Shown: piece by piece, positions 17,364 through 25,420 of the stretch
Position numbering within the stretch: the first letter of the stretch is position 1
Layout of the letters: each line of letters opens with the position of its first letter
NCBI GenBank assembly: GCA_020050685.1
Contig: JAGVKG010000047.1
Coordinates: 1 to 57,393 of the forward strand
DNA length: 57,393 nt
Direction: 5' to 3'
DNA from: Candidatus Obscuribacterales bacterium
GTDB lineage: Bacteria > Cyanobacteriota > Vampirovibrionia > Obscuribacterales > Obscuribacteraceae
Position numbers and translations under genes: made by a program
Notes under the pieces: model-generated
Databases searched by the model: none
The model's input: only the letters and a program-made list of their open reading frames with translations
Told to the model about the DNA's origin: nothing

Positions 17364-18744
17364 ATCTCGACACCTCCGCGTGATGTGGCATTTGCTTTAC
17401 CACAGGGTACGATGGGCAGGCTGCTTTCTGCATCGGCATTTGCGAAGGCAAAGGAACAGTCTCTGTACTCGCCCAATCAAGTGCCGCACTTTCGTCAGAC
17501 AAATCGTATACCGTTTTCTCCATCAAGCTATTGATGATGGTGGCACTCCGCCACGCCATCAAGCTCAGGTTCGGATCGGCAACGCCATGACTATGCCTTG
17601 CTGCATTTTGCACGTAGATCCTATTTTGATCTGGACCATCCCATTCAATCGAGAAATCTTGATTGACTTTGAACTTGCCATTTTCCAAAGCAATTTTGTC
17701 GCTTAAGCCAGACAAGTAGGATGGGAATTTCCATTGGTATCCCGTGCAAAGAATGACGATGTCTGCATCAACAAGTCTCGCGGCTGCTGTTTGTTCATCG
17801 GCAAGCACAAGTTGTCTTGAGCTTCCCGAATCAGTCATGTCCAGAAGTCTGTGGTGCGAGAAGAACTGCACTAATTTGCCCCGCTGCTCAATGCACTCCA
17901 AGACATAAAGTCTTTGGTAAATGGCATCAAGAAGATGCATGGACACACCATCGCTTGCCAATGTTTGATCTTCAACCAGCTCCCTCTTCTTTTCCTGGGG
18001 CAAGCCATAAAAGAATTCACTGTATTTTGGCGTGAATAATTCATTAGCAAACACAGAATCATCAATTGGGGCAAACTGAGCACGCTTGGTCACCCAAACA
18101 ATTTCTGATGGCAACTCATTGCTGTCTGCCAAAAGTTCTTGCACGATTTCGGCACCACTTTGTCCGCCACCGATAATCGCGACTCTTTTGCCTTTCCATT
18201 GCTTGGCGTGCACAAGAAAGTCCTTAACGTGGAACGTCTTGTCGCTAAGTAATGGTCTGGCAAAATCCGGAACATTGGCGGTCAGCCCATTGCCGAGCAC
18301 CAAGTGTTTCCCGCGAATCACTCGCTTGGATGTCTGCATTACAAAGCAAGACTTTTTGAATTTGATGTCTTGCACGTTTTCACCAAACACCATGTTCGGC
18401 AAAGACTTGCTCACCCAATCCAAGTACAAATTAAATTCCATTCTCAACACATGATTGAATCGTGCATTGATGAATCTGTAGAGCCGCTTACTTTGTTTCA
18501 AGTAGGCTAGGAAAGAATATGGATTGGTTGGATCAGCCAAAGTGACCAAATCCTTCAAGTAACTAACTTGAATTTCCGCATTGGGAAACAATTGTCCGGC
18601 GTGCCAAACAAAAGATTCGCGCCCATCAAAGAACTTGCTAGTAACTTCACCGTGTGGTGAGAGCAATGCTGCCAAGCTCATGTTGAAGGGACCTATCCCC
18701 ACACCAAGCAAGTCGACAGTTTCAAAATCGTTATTCACTATCAT
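17347..18744 (-). CDS. L-lysine/L-ornithine N-hydroxylase (flavin monooxygenase)
   Basis: 465 residues in the IucD/SidA/PvdA family, which uses FAD, NADPH and oxygen to hydroxylate the side-chain amine of lysine or ornithine. The FAD motif is LLGVGIGPFN near residue 12. Next come the family's WHAGQLFPNAEIQVSYLKDL and DPTNPYSFLAYLKQ, the NADPH motif RVAIIGGGQSGAEI (about 180-195), and ILCTGYQWKFPSYL and LSLMAWRSATIINSL near the end. Start: ATG 18744, AGGAG upstream, four-base ATGA overlap with the MetRS-like gene. Lysine is favoured as substrate because the neighbours match hydrazine clusters that begin with N6-hydroxylysine. A hydroxamate siderophore is the alternative, but no NIS synthetase, NRPS or TonB-dependent receptor is nearby. 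Confidence 0.88.
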   Translation of the reverse strand: MIVNNDFETVDLLGVGIGPFNMSLAALLSPHGEVTSKFFDGRESFVWHAGQLFPNAEIQVSYLKDLVTLADPTNPYSFLAYLKQSKRLYRFINARFNHVLRMEFNLYLDWVSKSLPNMVFGENVQDIKFKKSCFVMQTSKRVIRGKHLVLGNGLTANVPDFARPLLSDKTFHVKDFLVHAKQWKGKRVAIIGGGQSGAEIVQELLADSNELPSEIVWVTKRAQFAPIDDSVFANELFTPKYSEFFYGLPQEKKRELVEDQTLASDGVSMHLLDAIYQRLYVLECIEQRGKLVQFFSHHRLLDMTDSGSSRQLVLADEQTAAARLVDADIVILCTGYQWKFPSYLSGLSDKIALENGKFKVNQDFSIEWDGPDQNRIYVQNAARHSHGVADPNLSLMAWRSATIINSLMEKTVYDLSDESAALDWASTETVPLPSQMPMQKAACPSYPVVKQMPHHAEVSRFVTRM

Positions 18745-20369
18745 GACGCTACTCCTGCAAATGTTTGTGTGTTTACTACATGTAGATTCTGACCAAGTCC
18801 GAGTGGTTTGATCTGGCGCGTATTGATCAAGACATTGCGTTGAATTGGTTGGCTGGGCAATTCTTGGAAGTTGAGAATTGTTGGTTCGCCAACATAACCA
18901 AGTGCTGTCCAAATTGTTTGCGCCAATTGCGGCATAAACGGAGCAACCAAGAGCACAAGACCTTTCAACCACCAGAAGTATTCTGCTGTTGTTTGATCGA
19001 GCGCACTTCCTACCGCCAACCATTCGTCAATCAAAACTGTCGCTTGATGCGGTTGGAAGTTAGCAGGGTCCAAGTAATTTGCTTGCTTGGATGTGAGCTT
19101 TTCCAATTTCTCCGCCAAAGTAGCGTTGAAAGTAGTTTTCACAGTTGCCGGCAAATTAGCTAGCGCCTTGACCACAGAATTGGCTACCCAGTTTACAGTT
19201 TTGTTGTAATAGGCAAGAAACTCATCAGCAACAAAATTGCCACCCTGATTCCGAACATCAATGGTCGATAAATACAATCGAACAATGTCGCTCGAGGCAC
19301 CATCGCGATTGATAATCTCATCAACCCAAATCGCGTGGCGACGGCTGGTAGAGAATTTACTGCCGTCAAGATCATAAAAATAGTTGACCAAGTAATAGTC
19401 GAACTGTTTATATTCTGGGCACCCTGCAGTGACGCCTGAGAAACTGCCAAGAAATGGGACAGCGTTGTCAATGCCGAAACTAGCGATGGTAGTGATTTGT
19501 GTATCTTTTGTATGATTTGCTTGCTCAAAAACATTTTTACTAGAACCGAGAAGTTGTCCGGCAATTTCGCCAAGCATTAGGAAATATGCAAAAACAACTG
19601 AGTAATTGAACATCCGACTGTCGGCATCTTGTCCGACCACTGGCATACCCCATTCGGTGCTTGCCGTTAACCTGATCAGTCCGCCTTGTCGTTCCAAAAA
19701 TTGCTTATAAATGTTTTGAATTTTTTGGTTGACGCCTTTGGCGGTCAGGTCTGCAAATGCCGGCAGTTTCATAAAGAGGTTTGTCACTTGCTTCTGAATG
19801 CGGCGGTCGCTTTTTGCTCCCGCGTTTGCTTCAAGCACTTCTTCCGGGCGAAAGTGAGCACCACAATCTTCACAGAAGTAACCAGCAACGCCCTGCTTAC
19901 AGTGCGGGCATTTACCCGTCAGCCAACAGCCTGTCATGTATCTGTTCAAATCAAAATCCCAAGTCACAGATTCCTTTACGGCAGTCGTGGCACCATTTGC
20001 TTGCAACTGAGCAAGAATTTGGTTGTGCCATTTTTTATAAGTCTGGCTCGCTTTGTCACTTATGGGATTGACGAACTGAGCCACATCGATATTCATCGAT
20101 TTGAGGTCGGCTGTAATCATCTCGTGATATTTATTGCAGACTTCCGCCGGCGTCAAACCTTCTTTGGCGGCTTGTCCAGTCACGTAGGAATCGAAACTGT
20201 CCGTACCGGAAAGAATCACAGCCTTGTGTCCATTCAGTCTGAGGAAGCGCGCCAGCACATCCACCGTCAGGTATGGTCCACCAATGTGTCCTAAGTGCAG
20301 CCTGCCATTTGGTGTTGGCACCGATGGTATCAGTAGGAAGTTTCTTGACTTTGTGGAATTGCTTATCAT
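18741..20369 (-). CDS. Methionyl-tRNA-synthetase-like amino-acid activating enzyme
   Basis: 542 residues with the class I synthetase core of MetRS. HLGH (residues 25-28) is the HIGH motif. CPHC and CEDC zinc knuckles lie at about 150-175. The STEWGMPV segment follows, and KFSTS (about 337-341) stands where KMSKS should be. A helical region resembling the MetRS anticodon domain follows, without a C-terminal tRNA-binding domain. A housekeeping role is unlikely: the gene sits inside a seven-gene biosynthetic operon and overlaps the N-hydroxylase by four bases. In hydrazine biosynthesis (Spb40, Tri28) a MetRS-like domain adenylates an amino acid such as glycine and passes it to N6-hydroxylysine, after which the cupin part forms the N-N bond. 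I infer the same reaction here with a separate cupin. Start: ATG 20369, AGGA just upstream. Confidence 0.85.
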   Translation of the reverse strand: MISNSTKSRNFLLIPSVPTPNGRLHLGHIGGPYLTVDVLARFLRLNGHKAVILSGTDSFDSYVTGQAAKEGLTPAEVCNKYHEMITADLKSMNIDVAQFVNPISDKASQTYKKWHNQILAQLQANGATTAVKESVTWDFDLNRYMTGCWLTGKCPHCKQGVAGYFCEDCGAHFRPEEVLEANAGAKSDRRIQKQVTNLFMKLPAFADLTAKGVNQKIQNIYKQFLERQGGLIRLTASTEWGMPVVGQDADSRMFNYSVVFAYFLMLGEIAGQLLGSSKNVFEQANHTKDTQITTIASFGIDNAVPFLGSFSGVTAGCPEYKQFDYYLVNYFYDLDGSKFSTSRRHAIWVDEIINRDGASSDIVRLYLSTIDVRNQGGNFVADEFLAYYNKTVNWVANSVVKALANLPATVKTTFNATLAEKLEKLTSKQANYLDPANFQPHQATVLIDEWLAVGSALDQTTAEYFWWLKGLVLLVAPFMPQLAQTIWTALGYVGEPTILNFQELPSQPIQRNVLINTRQIKPLGLGQNLHVVNTQTFAGVAS

Positions 20370-20416
20370 TGTCCTGTACCTATAAATTGTGTGATGTGGG
20401 GAGAAAGACTTTTGTG

Positions 20417-21745
20417 TTATGCGTATTGCTTTCGATGTTTTGGAATTAGCTCAAGCTGCGCATTGTGTTTAATCGTCTCCGGTTTTCGCAGCCACTCGCC
20501 TTCGCTGCCACCACGCCAGAGAACCACGCCTGGGCGGAAACGTATAAATGAATAACTAAATGCCATGCAGTAGGAGCCAACTCCGGCGAATAACAAAAGA
20601 TCTCCCGACTTAAGCGCCGGCAATGGCAGCGGCGTATGCAATTGATCTTTTTGATTGCATGTCGGGCCAAACAATTGCGTTTGCCGAATGTTCTCGACTT
20701 GGGCAAAGCACTTTACTGGGAAATCGTAGACATAGCTTGTCGCCAAAGTGTTTATGCCGGCATCGCAAATCACTGCTGCCGAATTATCATCCGCCTCCGG
20801 TCTCCGTCCAACCACAGATGTAAGCAATGCACCAAAGGCTTCAAACAAAGTTCTGCCTGGTTCAAAGATCAACATCGCTGGTTTGGCAAGACTATTGAGA
20901 TATGGCAGCAAGGGAGTGATAACGGCTTCAGCGTATGCACCTGCATCCGGCAAAGGAAATTCAGTTATCTTGTTTTCGCCCGTGCTCTCTTCAATGTAAG
21001 GGGCAATGCCAGCCAAGCCACCACCAACATCGATCCAACTAAGCTCGATACCAAATACATCTTTAAGCTCAAGGGCAAAATCATTGAAGAGTTGTCCAAG
21101 CTTAGCAAAGTAACTCAGGTCGCGAATATTGGTGCCAATGTGCGAGTGCAATCCGCTGAGAGAAAGATTCGGCGATTCAATAATCCGCTTGACCAAGGCC
21201 AGCGTTTTTGGATTCTGCAAACCGTTCGTCACCGGAAATCCAAATCTATTCCAAGGCATTCCCGCATCCGGAAAATGCACCCGCATGCCAATGCCAACTT
21301 TTGTCTGCAATTGCTCAGCAATTTTTTCAATCCGATCAATTTCATCTTCATGATCGCAATTGATAATCGCACCATCTTCAATTGCTTGCACAAGTTCCGC
21401 ATCCAACTTCATTGGTCCATTGAAAATAATTTTCTGCGCAGGCTCTTTCAATCCTCTTGCCACTTCGTACTCAATACCGGAAACAACTTCTGCATGTGCG
21501 CCTTCTGCATGCAGCAAAGCCAAAAGGCCAGGCACAAAATTTGTCTTGTAAGAAATTGATATCAAAGAATTCGCATATAGTTTCTGCGTTGCGCCCTGCA
21601 AAGCTTGGAGTCTAGCAAGCACTCCAGCCTCATCGATAATAAATAAGGGCGTGCCAAACTGCTCCGCAAATTGCCTAGCTACACTCTCGTCAAATTGAGA
21701 GAAGGCTTTATTTGCTGGAACCTGTTGTAGTAGTGTGTTGTTCAT
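20417..21745 (-). CDS. PLP-dependent amino-acid decarboxylase (LysA/ornithine type)
   Basis: 442 residues, fold III group IV decarboxylase. The PLP lysine is Lys67 in ISISYKTN. HSHIGT, DVGGGLAG and EPGRTLFEAFG bind the cofactor phosphate. FGPTCNQKD stands for the CESxD motif with the catalytic Cys and Asp kept, and GVGSYCMAFSYSF replaces the usual GAY loop. Relatives decarboxylate diaminopimelate, ornithine, lysine or carboxynorspermidine. It overlaps the GntR gene by 38 bases and lies 47 bases before the MetRS-like gene. It may decarboxylate a lysine-derived or hydrazino acid intermediate, or supply a precursor. Substrate cannot be read from motifs. The departures from consensus (CNQKD, GSY) argue against simple lysine biosynthesis. 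Confidence 0.82.
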   Translation of the reverse strand: MNNTLLQQVPANKAFSQFDESVARQFAEQFGTPLFIIDEAGVLARLQALQGATQKLYANSLISISYKTNFVPGLLALLHAEGAHAEVVSGIEYEVARGLKEPAQKIIFNGPMKLDAELVQAIEDGAIINCDHEDEIDRIEKIAEQLQTKVGIGMRVHFPDAGMPWNRFGFPVTNGLQNPKTLALVKRIIESPNLSLSGLHSHIGTNIRDLSYFAKLGQLFNDFALELKDVFGIELSWIDVGGGLAGIAPYIEESTGENKITEFPLPDAGAYAEAVITPLLPYLNSLAKPAMLIFEPGRTLFEAFGALLTSVVGRRPEADDNSAAVICDAGINTLATSYVYDFPVKCFAQVENIRQTQLFGPTCNQKDQLHTPLPLPALKSGDLLLFAGVGSYCMAFSYSFIRFRPGVVLWRGGSEGEWLRKPETIKHNAQLELIPKHRKQYA

Positions 21746-22502
21746 GATTAGAAGTCTTGTTCGTCTTGTTAGTTGATTTTTCTTTTGACTGAGATTTAGA
21801 ACGCGAACCGGAAACGCCTTGTTTGTCTTTCAATACGTCAGCAATATATTCTGCGGAACCCATATAGTTGGCTGTGGAAATCTTGCAAGCCTCTTCAATG
21901 TTGCGAGCTAATACTGCTGACATCAATCGCTCATCATCATTCAAACATCGCATCAATACCGCTTCGTCATTATGGTGAGCATGCAGGCAAACTACGCGGT
22001 AGCGCGCTGCTTGGTCGTACATCATGTCGCGTATCTTCAATAACCAGGGAGAATTGCATCCTTTAACCAGAGCATAGAGAAACTCTTTTTGCAGTTCGTC
22101 CCATTTATTAGGATCGACATTTTTGTTGATGCGCGGATCAATATATTTAGAGAATCGATGCCACGTAGCTAAAATGCCTGCTTCCCATTCGTCATCGCCA
22201 TTCTGAATCGCCAGTTTCAGCGCTAGACTTTCAATGTGAGCACGTATGTTGTATATATCGTACAGCTCTTCCAAAGAAAGCGGCGCGACATAAAAACCAC
22301 ATTGTTCTTCTACATTTACTAATCCATTGGAGGCCAAGCGACAAAGCGCCTCGCGCAACGGACTGCCACTGATACCATAACGCTTCTTCAACGCTTCCAT
22401 CGGCAACTTTTCATTTGGTGCCAATAGGCCTGTGAGAATGTCAGCTTGGATCTGTTCCAGTACCACCGCTACTTTGGTTGGCTTTCTAGTTTTTTCAACC
22501 AT
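21708..22502 (-). CDS. GntR/FadR-family transcription regulator of the cluster
   Basis: 264 residues. The N-terminal winged HTH is clear (ILTGLLAPNEKLPMEALKKR, GISGSPLREALCRL; about residues 20-70). The rest is a helical FCD-type effector domain (about 85-225), which normally binds a small carboxylate with a metal. The last 40 residues are an unusual Ser/Thr/Lys/Asn-rich tail that overlaps the next gene. ATG 22502 was chosen over a TTG 12 bases upstream; GAGG lies about 12 bases before it. It heads the biosynthetic operon and lies divergent to the ATP-grasp gene, so it probably represses both promoters until an intermediate or substrate binds. Confidence 0.82.
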   Translation of the reverse strand: MVEKTRKPTKVAVVLEQIQADILTGLLAPNEKLPMEALKKRYGISGSPLREALCRLASNGLVNVEEQCGFYVAPLSLEELYDIYNIRAHIESLALKLAIQNGDDEWEAGILATWHRFSKYIDPRINKNVDPNKWDELQKEFLYALVKGCNSPWLLKIRDMMYDQAARYRVVCLHAHHNDEAVLMRCLNDDERLMSAVLARNIEEACKISTANYMGSAEYIADVLKDKQGVSGSRSKSQSKEKSTNKTNKTSNHEQHTTTTGSSK

Positions 22503-22783
22503 GTCTCTTATCAACCTCTAAATATGGGCGGCTTCGTTCGATGGGAATACAATACTCGGATTTTCGACAATTTGCAAATTATCGATTATTTAGTCAACTT
22601 TCGATTTATTGCCACATGTCTCTGTTATGCTGTCTAAGCTCGGGAAAGCCCAGCTGATTGCACTTTACACGGAGGAAGCTTGTCGGGACGCAATCCTTAT
22701 ATATGACAAACAGCTATGAAAGACAGCTGTCATCCTGAGGAGCATGCAATGCGACGAAGGACCTCTCATGATCGAAAATTCCC
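22503..22783. promoter_or_regulatory. Divergent control region of the biosynthetic cluster
   Basis: 281 bases between the GntR start and the ATP-grasp start. AATTTGCAAATT (22569-22580) is a perfect 12-bp palindrome about 67 bases upstream of the regulator gene and is a candidate operator. GACAGCTGTC (22722-22731) is another palindrome. A dispersed-repeat fragment occupies 22728-22768. Promoters for both directions must lie here, but no -35/-10 pair is convincing. Confidence 0.45.
22728..22768 (+). repeat. Fragment of a dispersed repeat (second copy near 28932-28971)
   Basis: About 41 bases starting GTCATCCTGAGGAGCATG match, with about three differences, the reverse complement of 28932-28971. 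Here only one arm of that inverted-repeat element is present, ending 15 bases before the ATP-grasp start. This points to a mobile or recombining repeat that left a half copy in the promoter or leader. Confidence 0.7.
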
Positions 22784-24091
22784 ATGACAAGCAACAATGC
22801 CAAGATGAAAACATTCATTATCCTGCAAAAAATAGTTCTCTTCAGAGCCGACTGGAGAAACCTAATTCCATCTGCGCAATCTTCCGCAGAAAATCGCGAC
22901 TACCGCATCATCTTATTAGTGCACGAACCTACGTACGAAAAACTTGCCGAATCACAAAAGCATTGTTTTGAACATATATTTAGGATCAAGACTTTTGATT
23001 TTGAGAATGTCAAAACAACTGTGCAACAAATCATGAGTGAATATCCAGGAGAAACGCGCATCATCACAAACGATGAACTGTGCATTGATTTGGCCGCAAA
23101 CGTGAGAGCGGAATTGTCGCTGCCTGGTGACACACCTGAGCTTGTGCAACCTTTCATCAATAAAACTGTTACCAAGGCGAAGCTTGCCTCAAGTGGTATC
23201 AGATTGCCAAAGTTCATTCATTTCGATCCGAAAGCTTACGCGGCAGATCAGGTTGGTTATGTGTCAGAAATTGAATCCACTCTCAAGTTTCCCATTTTTG
23301 CCAAGCCAATTAACAGTGCGGCAAGTCAGTGCACAACTTTGTTGACGAACTTGCAAGAGTTAATTGGCTGGTGCCAAGTTCATCAAGCCGATGATAATTT
23401 CGAGCTGGATGAATACATCGAAGGGGTGCTCTTCCATTGTGAATCTGTAATTAGGGACAACGAAATTGTCTTTGCCCAAGCCGGAGAAAATGCGCATCCT
23501 TGTTTTGACTTTATGTCTGGCAAAGTCACAGGCAGCATTGCCTTGCCGGATGATGATCTGATGGGCAAGCAAATTCTTGCATTCAATAGACAAGTTATTA
23601 CCGCACTAAAGACATTGCCGAATTGCGTCACGCATTTGGAAGTATTCAGAAAGCATGATGGCGAATTAGTGTTTCTAGAAATTGCTTGTCGAGCGCCAGG
23701 TGGAATGATAGTGCAAATGCACCAGTACCATTGTGGTATCAACTTCGAAGAAGCACACTTCCGCATGCAAATGGGATTGCCATTCGATGCAAGCATCACC
23801 CCAGGCCCAAATTACGCCTGGGCATGGTTCCCCAATGAACCTGGCACAGTCGCAGGCTTCGCATCTCTCCCCATAAAAAGCGATCACCAAATCACCTGGA
23901 AAGTAGAAATCGGCGACAAACTTACAAGTGCAGAAAGCTTAGTAGATTACGCCGGCGGCGTCATTTTGTGGAACGACAACTACGACGATCTACGAAATGA
24001 TTTCACATCCCTAACCAACTTCCCAACACCATTCATCTTGACCGATGAGCGATCGCTCGTTATATCCGCCGTAGGGGTCAGGCATGCCTGA
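22784..24091 (+). CDS. ATP-grasp carboxylate-amine ligase, divergent member of the cluster
   Basis: 435 residues. ATP-grasp enzymes form an acyl phosphate and couple it to an amine (peptide, amide or similar bond). Visible are KFPIFAKPINSAASQ (ATP-binding lysine and loop, about 165-180), ELDEYIEGVLFHCESVI, and VFLEIACRAPGGMIVQ with the metal-binding Glu and following Arg/Gly (about 300). An N-terminal pre-ATP-grasp fold is present. ATG 22784 is used; MKTFII at 22805 is an alternative, and neither has a strong ribosome site. It reads away from the GntR operon across a shared control region. It would fit amide coupling of a hydrazino acid to another amino acid. The stop codon lies inside a palindromic repeat, so the last residues may be acquired sequence. 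Confidence 0.82.
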   Translation: MTSNNAKMKTFIILQKIVLFRADWRNLIPSAQSSAENRDYRIILLVHEPTYEKLAESQKHCFEHIFRIKTFDFENVKTTVQQIMSEYPGETRIITNDELCIDLAANVRAELSLPGDTPELVQPFINKTVTKAKLASSGIRLPKFIHFDPKAYAADQVGYVSEIESTLKFPIFAKPINSAASQCTTLLTNLQELIGWCQVHQADDNFELDEYIEGVLFHCESVIRDNEIVFAQAGENAHPCFDFMSGKVTGSIALPDDDLMGKQILAFNRQVITALKTLPNCVTHLEVFRKHDGELVFLEIACRAPGGMIVQMHQYHCGINFEEAHFRMQMGLPFDASITPGPNYAWAWFPNEPGTVAGFASLPIKSDHQITWKVEIGDKLTSAESLVDYAGGVILWNDNYDDLRNDFTSLTNFPTPFILTDERSLVISAVGVRHA

Positions 24092-24143
24092 CCCACACGA
24101 CTCACAAGTTGATTAACGCGGGCGAGGCATGCCTCGCCCCTAC
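24071..24143. repeat. Pair of 20-bp GGCATGCC palindromes, REP-like, between convergent genes
   Basis: GGGTCAGGCATGCCTGACCC (24075-24094) and GGGCGAGGCATGCCTCGCCC (24120-24139) are each perfect palindromes. They are enclosed by GTAGGGG (24071-24077) and CCCCTAC (24137-24143). The TGA of the ATP-grasp gene (24089-24091) lies in the first palindrome. The structure looks like a dispersed extragenic palindrome and could also end transcription from both sides. Confidence 0.75.
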
Positions 24144-24175
24144 GCAACTAAATTCCCAGCTCCGGTGGTTTTAAA

Positions 24176-25405
24176 TTAGAACGTCACCGGCATGGATTTG
24201 ACGCCGCGGAGCGAGAAGGGGGTTTTGTATTCTAGCGAATCGACGTCGACGGTTAACTTGATATTCGGGAATCGCTTGAGCAAAGTTGAAATTGCTATGT
24301 CGCCTTCGTTCCAAGCAAGTGCCGCGCCAAGACAACGATGAATACCATAACCAAAAGCAACGTGCTTGTTTTCGGCGCGTGCCAGATCAAGCGTATCGGC
24401 ATTGGGAAATTGCGCCGGATCACGATTTGCTGCACCAATTAAAACAACAATCAGATCACCTTTGCGGACTTTCTTGCCACCAACTTCAACATCTTCCAGT
24501 GCCAAGCGTCTAGACATTTGTACAGGGCAGTCGTAGCGCAAAAACTCATCGACTGCTGTTTCGATCAAGGCGGGATTTTCCTTGAGCTTGGCAAACTGCT
24601 CAGGATTATGGAAAAGTGCCAGCAAAGAATTGCTGATCAAATTGACAGTCGTTTCATGACCTGCGGCCAACAGCAAAATTATATTTGCGACAATTTCCCC
24701 ATCAGTCAAATGAATGCCATTTTCTTCAGCATTGGCAAGCGCTGAAATCAGATCGTTTTGTGGATTAGCCTTTCTCTTCTGCAGCAAAGGCATCACATAT
24801 TTCCTCAGCGCCTTGGCAGCAAACATCGCCACTATCAATTTACCGGTACCAACATTTGGATCAAGTACGCCGGCAATATCACGCGACCAGATATGAAAAT
24901 GATCGCGGTCTTCTTCCGGAACACCAAGCATGCGAGAGATTACCGTGATCGGCAAAACAAAAGAATAATCCGCGACAAAATCCATATGCCGCTTTTTCTC
25001 AACCTTGTCCAAAAGATCATTGGCAATTTTCTCAATTTCCGGACGCATCTCCGCCACCATCTTAGGCGTGAATGCCTTGTTAACTAGCGATCGCAAACGC
25101 GTATGCTCAGGAGGATTTTCATTGAGCATGTTGTTCGTATAACCTTCCAGTGACGGAAAAAACTTCATGCCAATCTTTTTCAGAAGCGGGTTTCCGCTCC
25201 ATTCATTTAAACGCTTACCAAAACGTAAATCATGAAGAATAAAATGCACGTGCTCATAACTAGTGGCAATCCAATAACCACCCTTCTCACTCCAATGTAG
25301 TGGATCAGATTTGCGCAATTCGGCAAAAATCGGATACGGATTGGCAAGAAATTCCTTGCTTACCGAAAGCAAGGGATCAGTCACTTGTTGCGTTTGCACT
25401 GGCAT
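24176..25405 (-). CDS. Cytochrome P450
   Basis: 409 residues, a soluble bacterial P450. The I-helix oxygen-binding motif AGHETTVNLI, the ExxR in VDEFLRYD, and the haem loop FGYGIHRCLGAALA with the cysteine near residue 358 are all present. It resembles class I enzymes of the CYP107-like broad group that need ferredoxin partners; none is in the window. ATG 25405 has AGGAG seven bases upstream. It lies 15 bases after the DUF3370 gene on the same strand, so it is probably in that transcript rather than in the hydrazine-type operon, though it is next to the ATP-grasp gene. It may tailor the cluster product or act elsewhere. Substrate unknown. Confidence 0.9.
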   Translation of the reverse strand: MPVQTQQVTDPLLSVSKEFLANPYPIFAELRKSDPLHWSEKGGYWIATSYEHVHFILHDLRFGKRLNEWSGNPLLKKIGMKFFPSLEGYTNNMLNENPPEHTRLRSLVNKAFTPKMVAEMRPEIEKIANDLLDKVEKKRHMDFVADYSFVLPITVISRMLGVPEEDRDHFHIWSRDIAGVLDPNVGTGKLIVAMFAAKALRKYVMPLLQKRKANPQNDLISALANAEENGIHLTDGEIVANIILLLAAGHETTVNLISNSLLALFHNPEQFAKLKENPALIETAVDEFLRYDCPVQMSRRLALEDVEVGGKKVRKGDLIVVLIGAANRDPAQFPNADTLDLARAENKHVAFGYGIHRCLGAALAWNEGDIAISTLLKRFPNIKLTVDVDSLEYKTPFSLRGVKSMPVTF

Positions 25406-25420
25406 TATCAATCTCCTACT

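Noticed and set aside
17347-18744. Siderophore biosynthesis as the role of the N-hydroxylase
   Set aside because: No NIS synthetase, NRPS, siderophore exporter or receptor is near, while cupin, MetRS-like and DAO-type partners are.
18745-19023. N-terminal extension of the N-hydroxylase frame
   Set aside because: It overlaps MetRS-like coding sequence. The ATG at 18744 has AGGAG and a four-base overlap, and gives the normal family N-terminus.
18741-20369. Calling the MetRS-like gene the housekeeping metG
   Set aside because: It lies in a biosynthetic operon with overlapping genes, has a changed KMSKS motif, and its neighbours match known hydrazine clusters. Not excluded without the rest of the genome.
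20636-21559. 307-codon plus-strand frame opposite the PLP decarboxylase
   Set aside because: The minus-strand frame has all the cofactor motifs; this one has no recognisable domain and Cys/Lys/Arg-rich composition.
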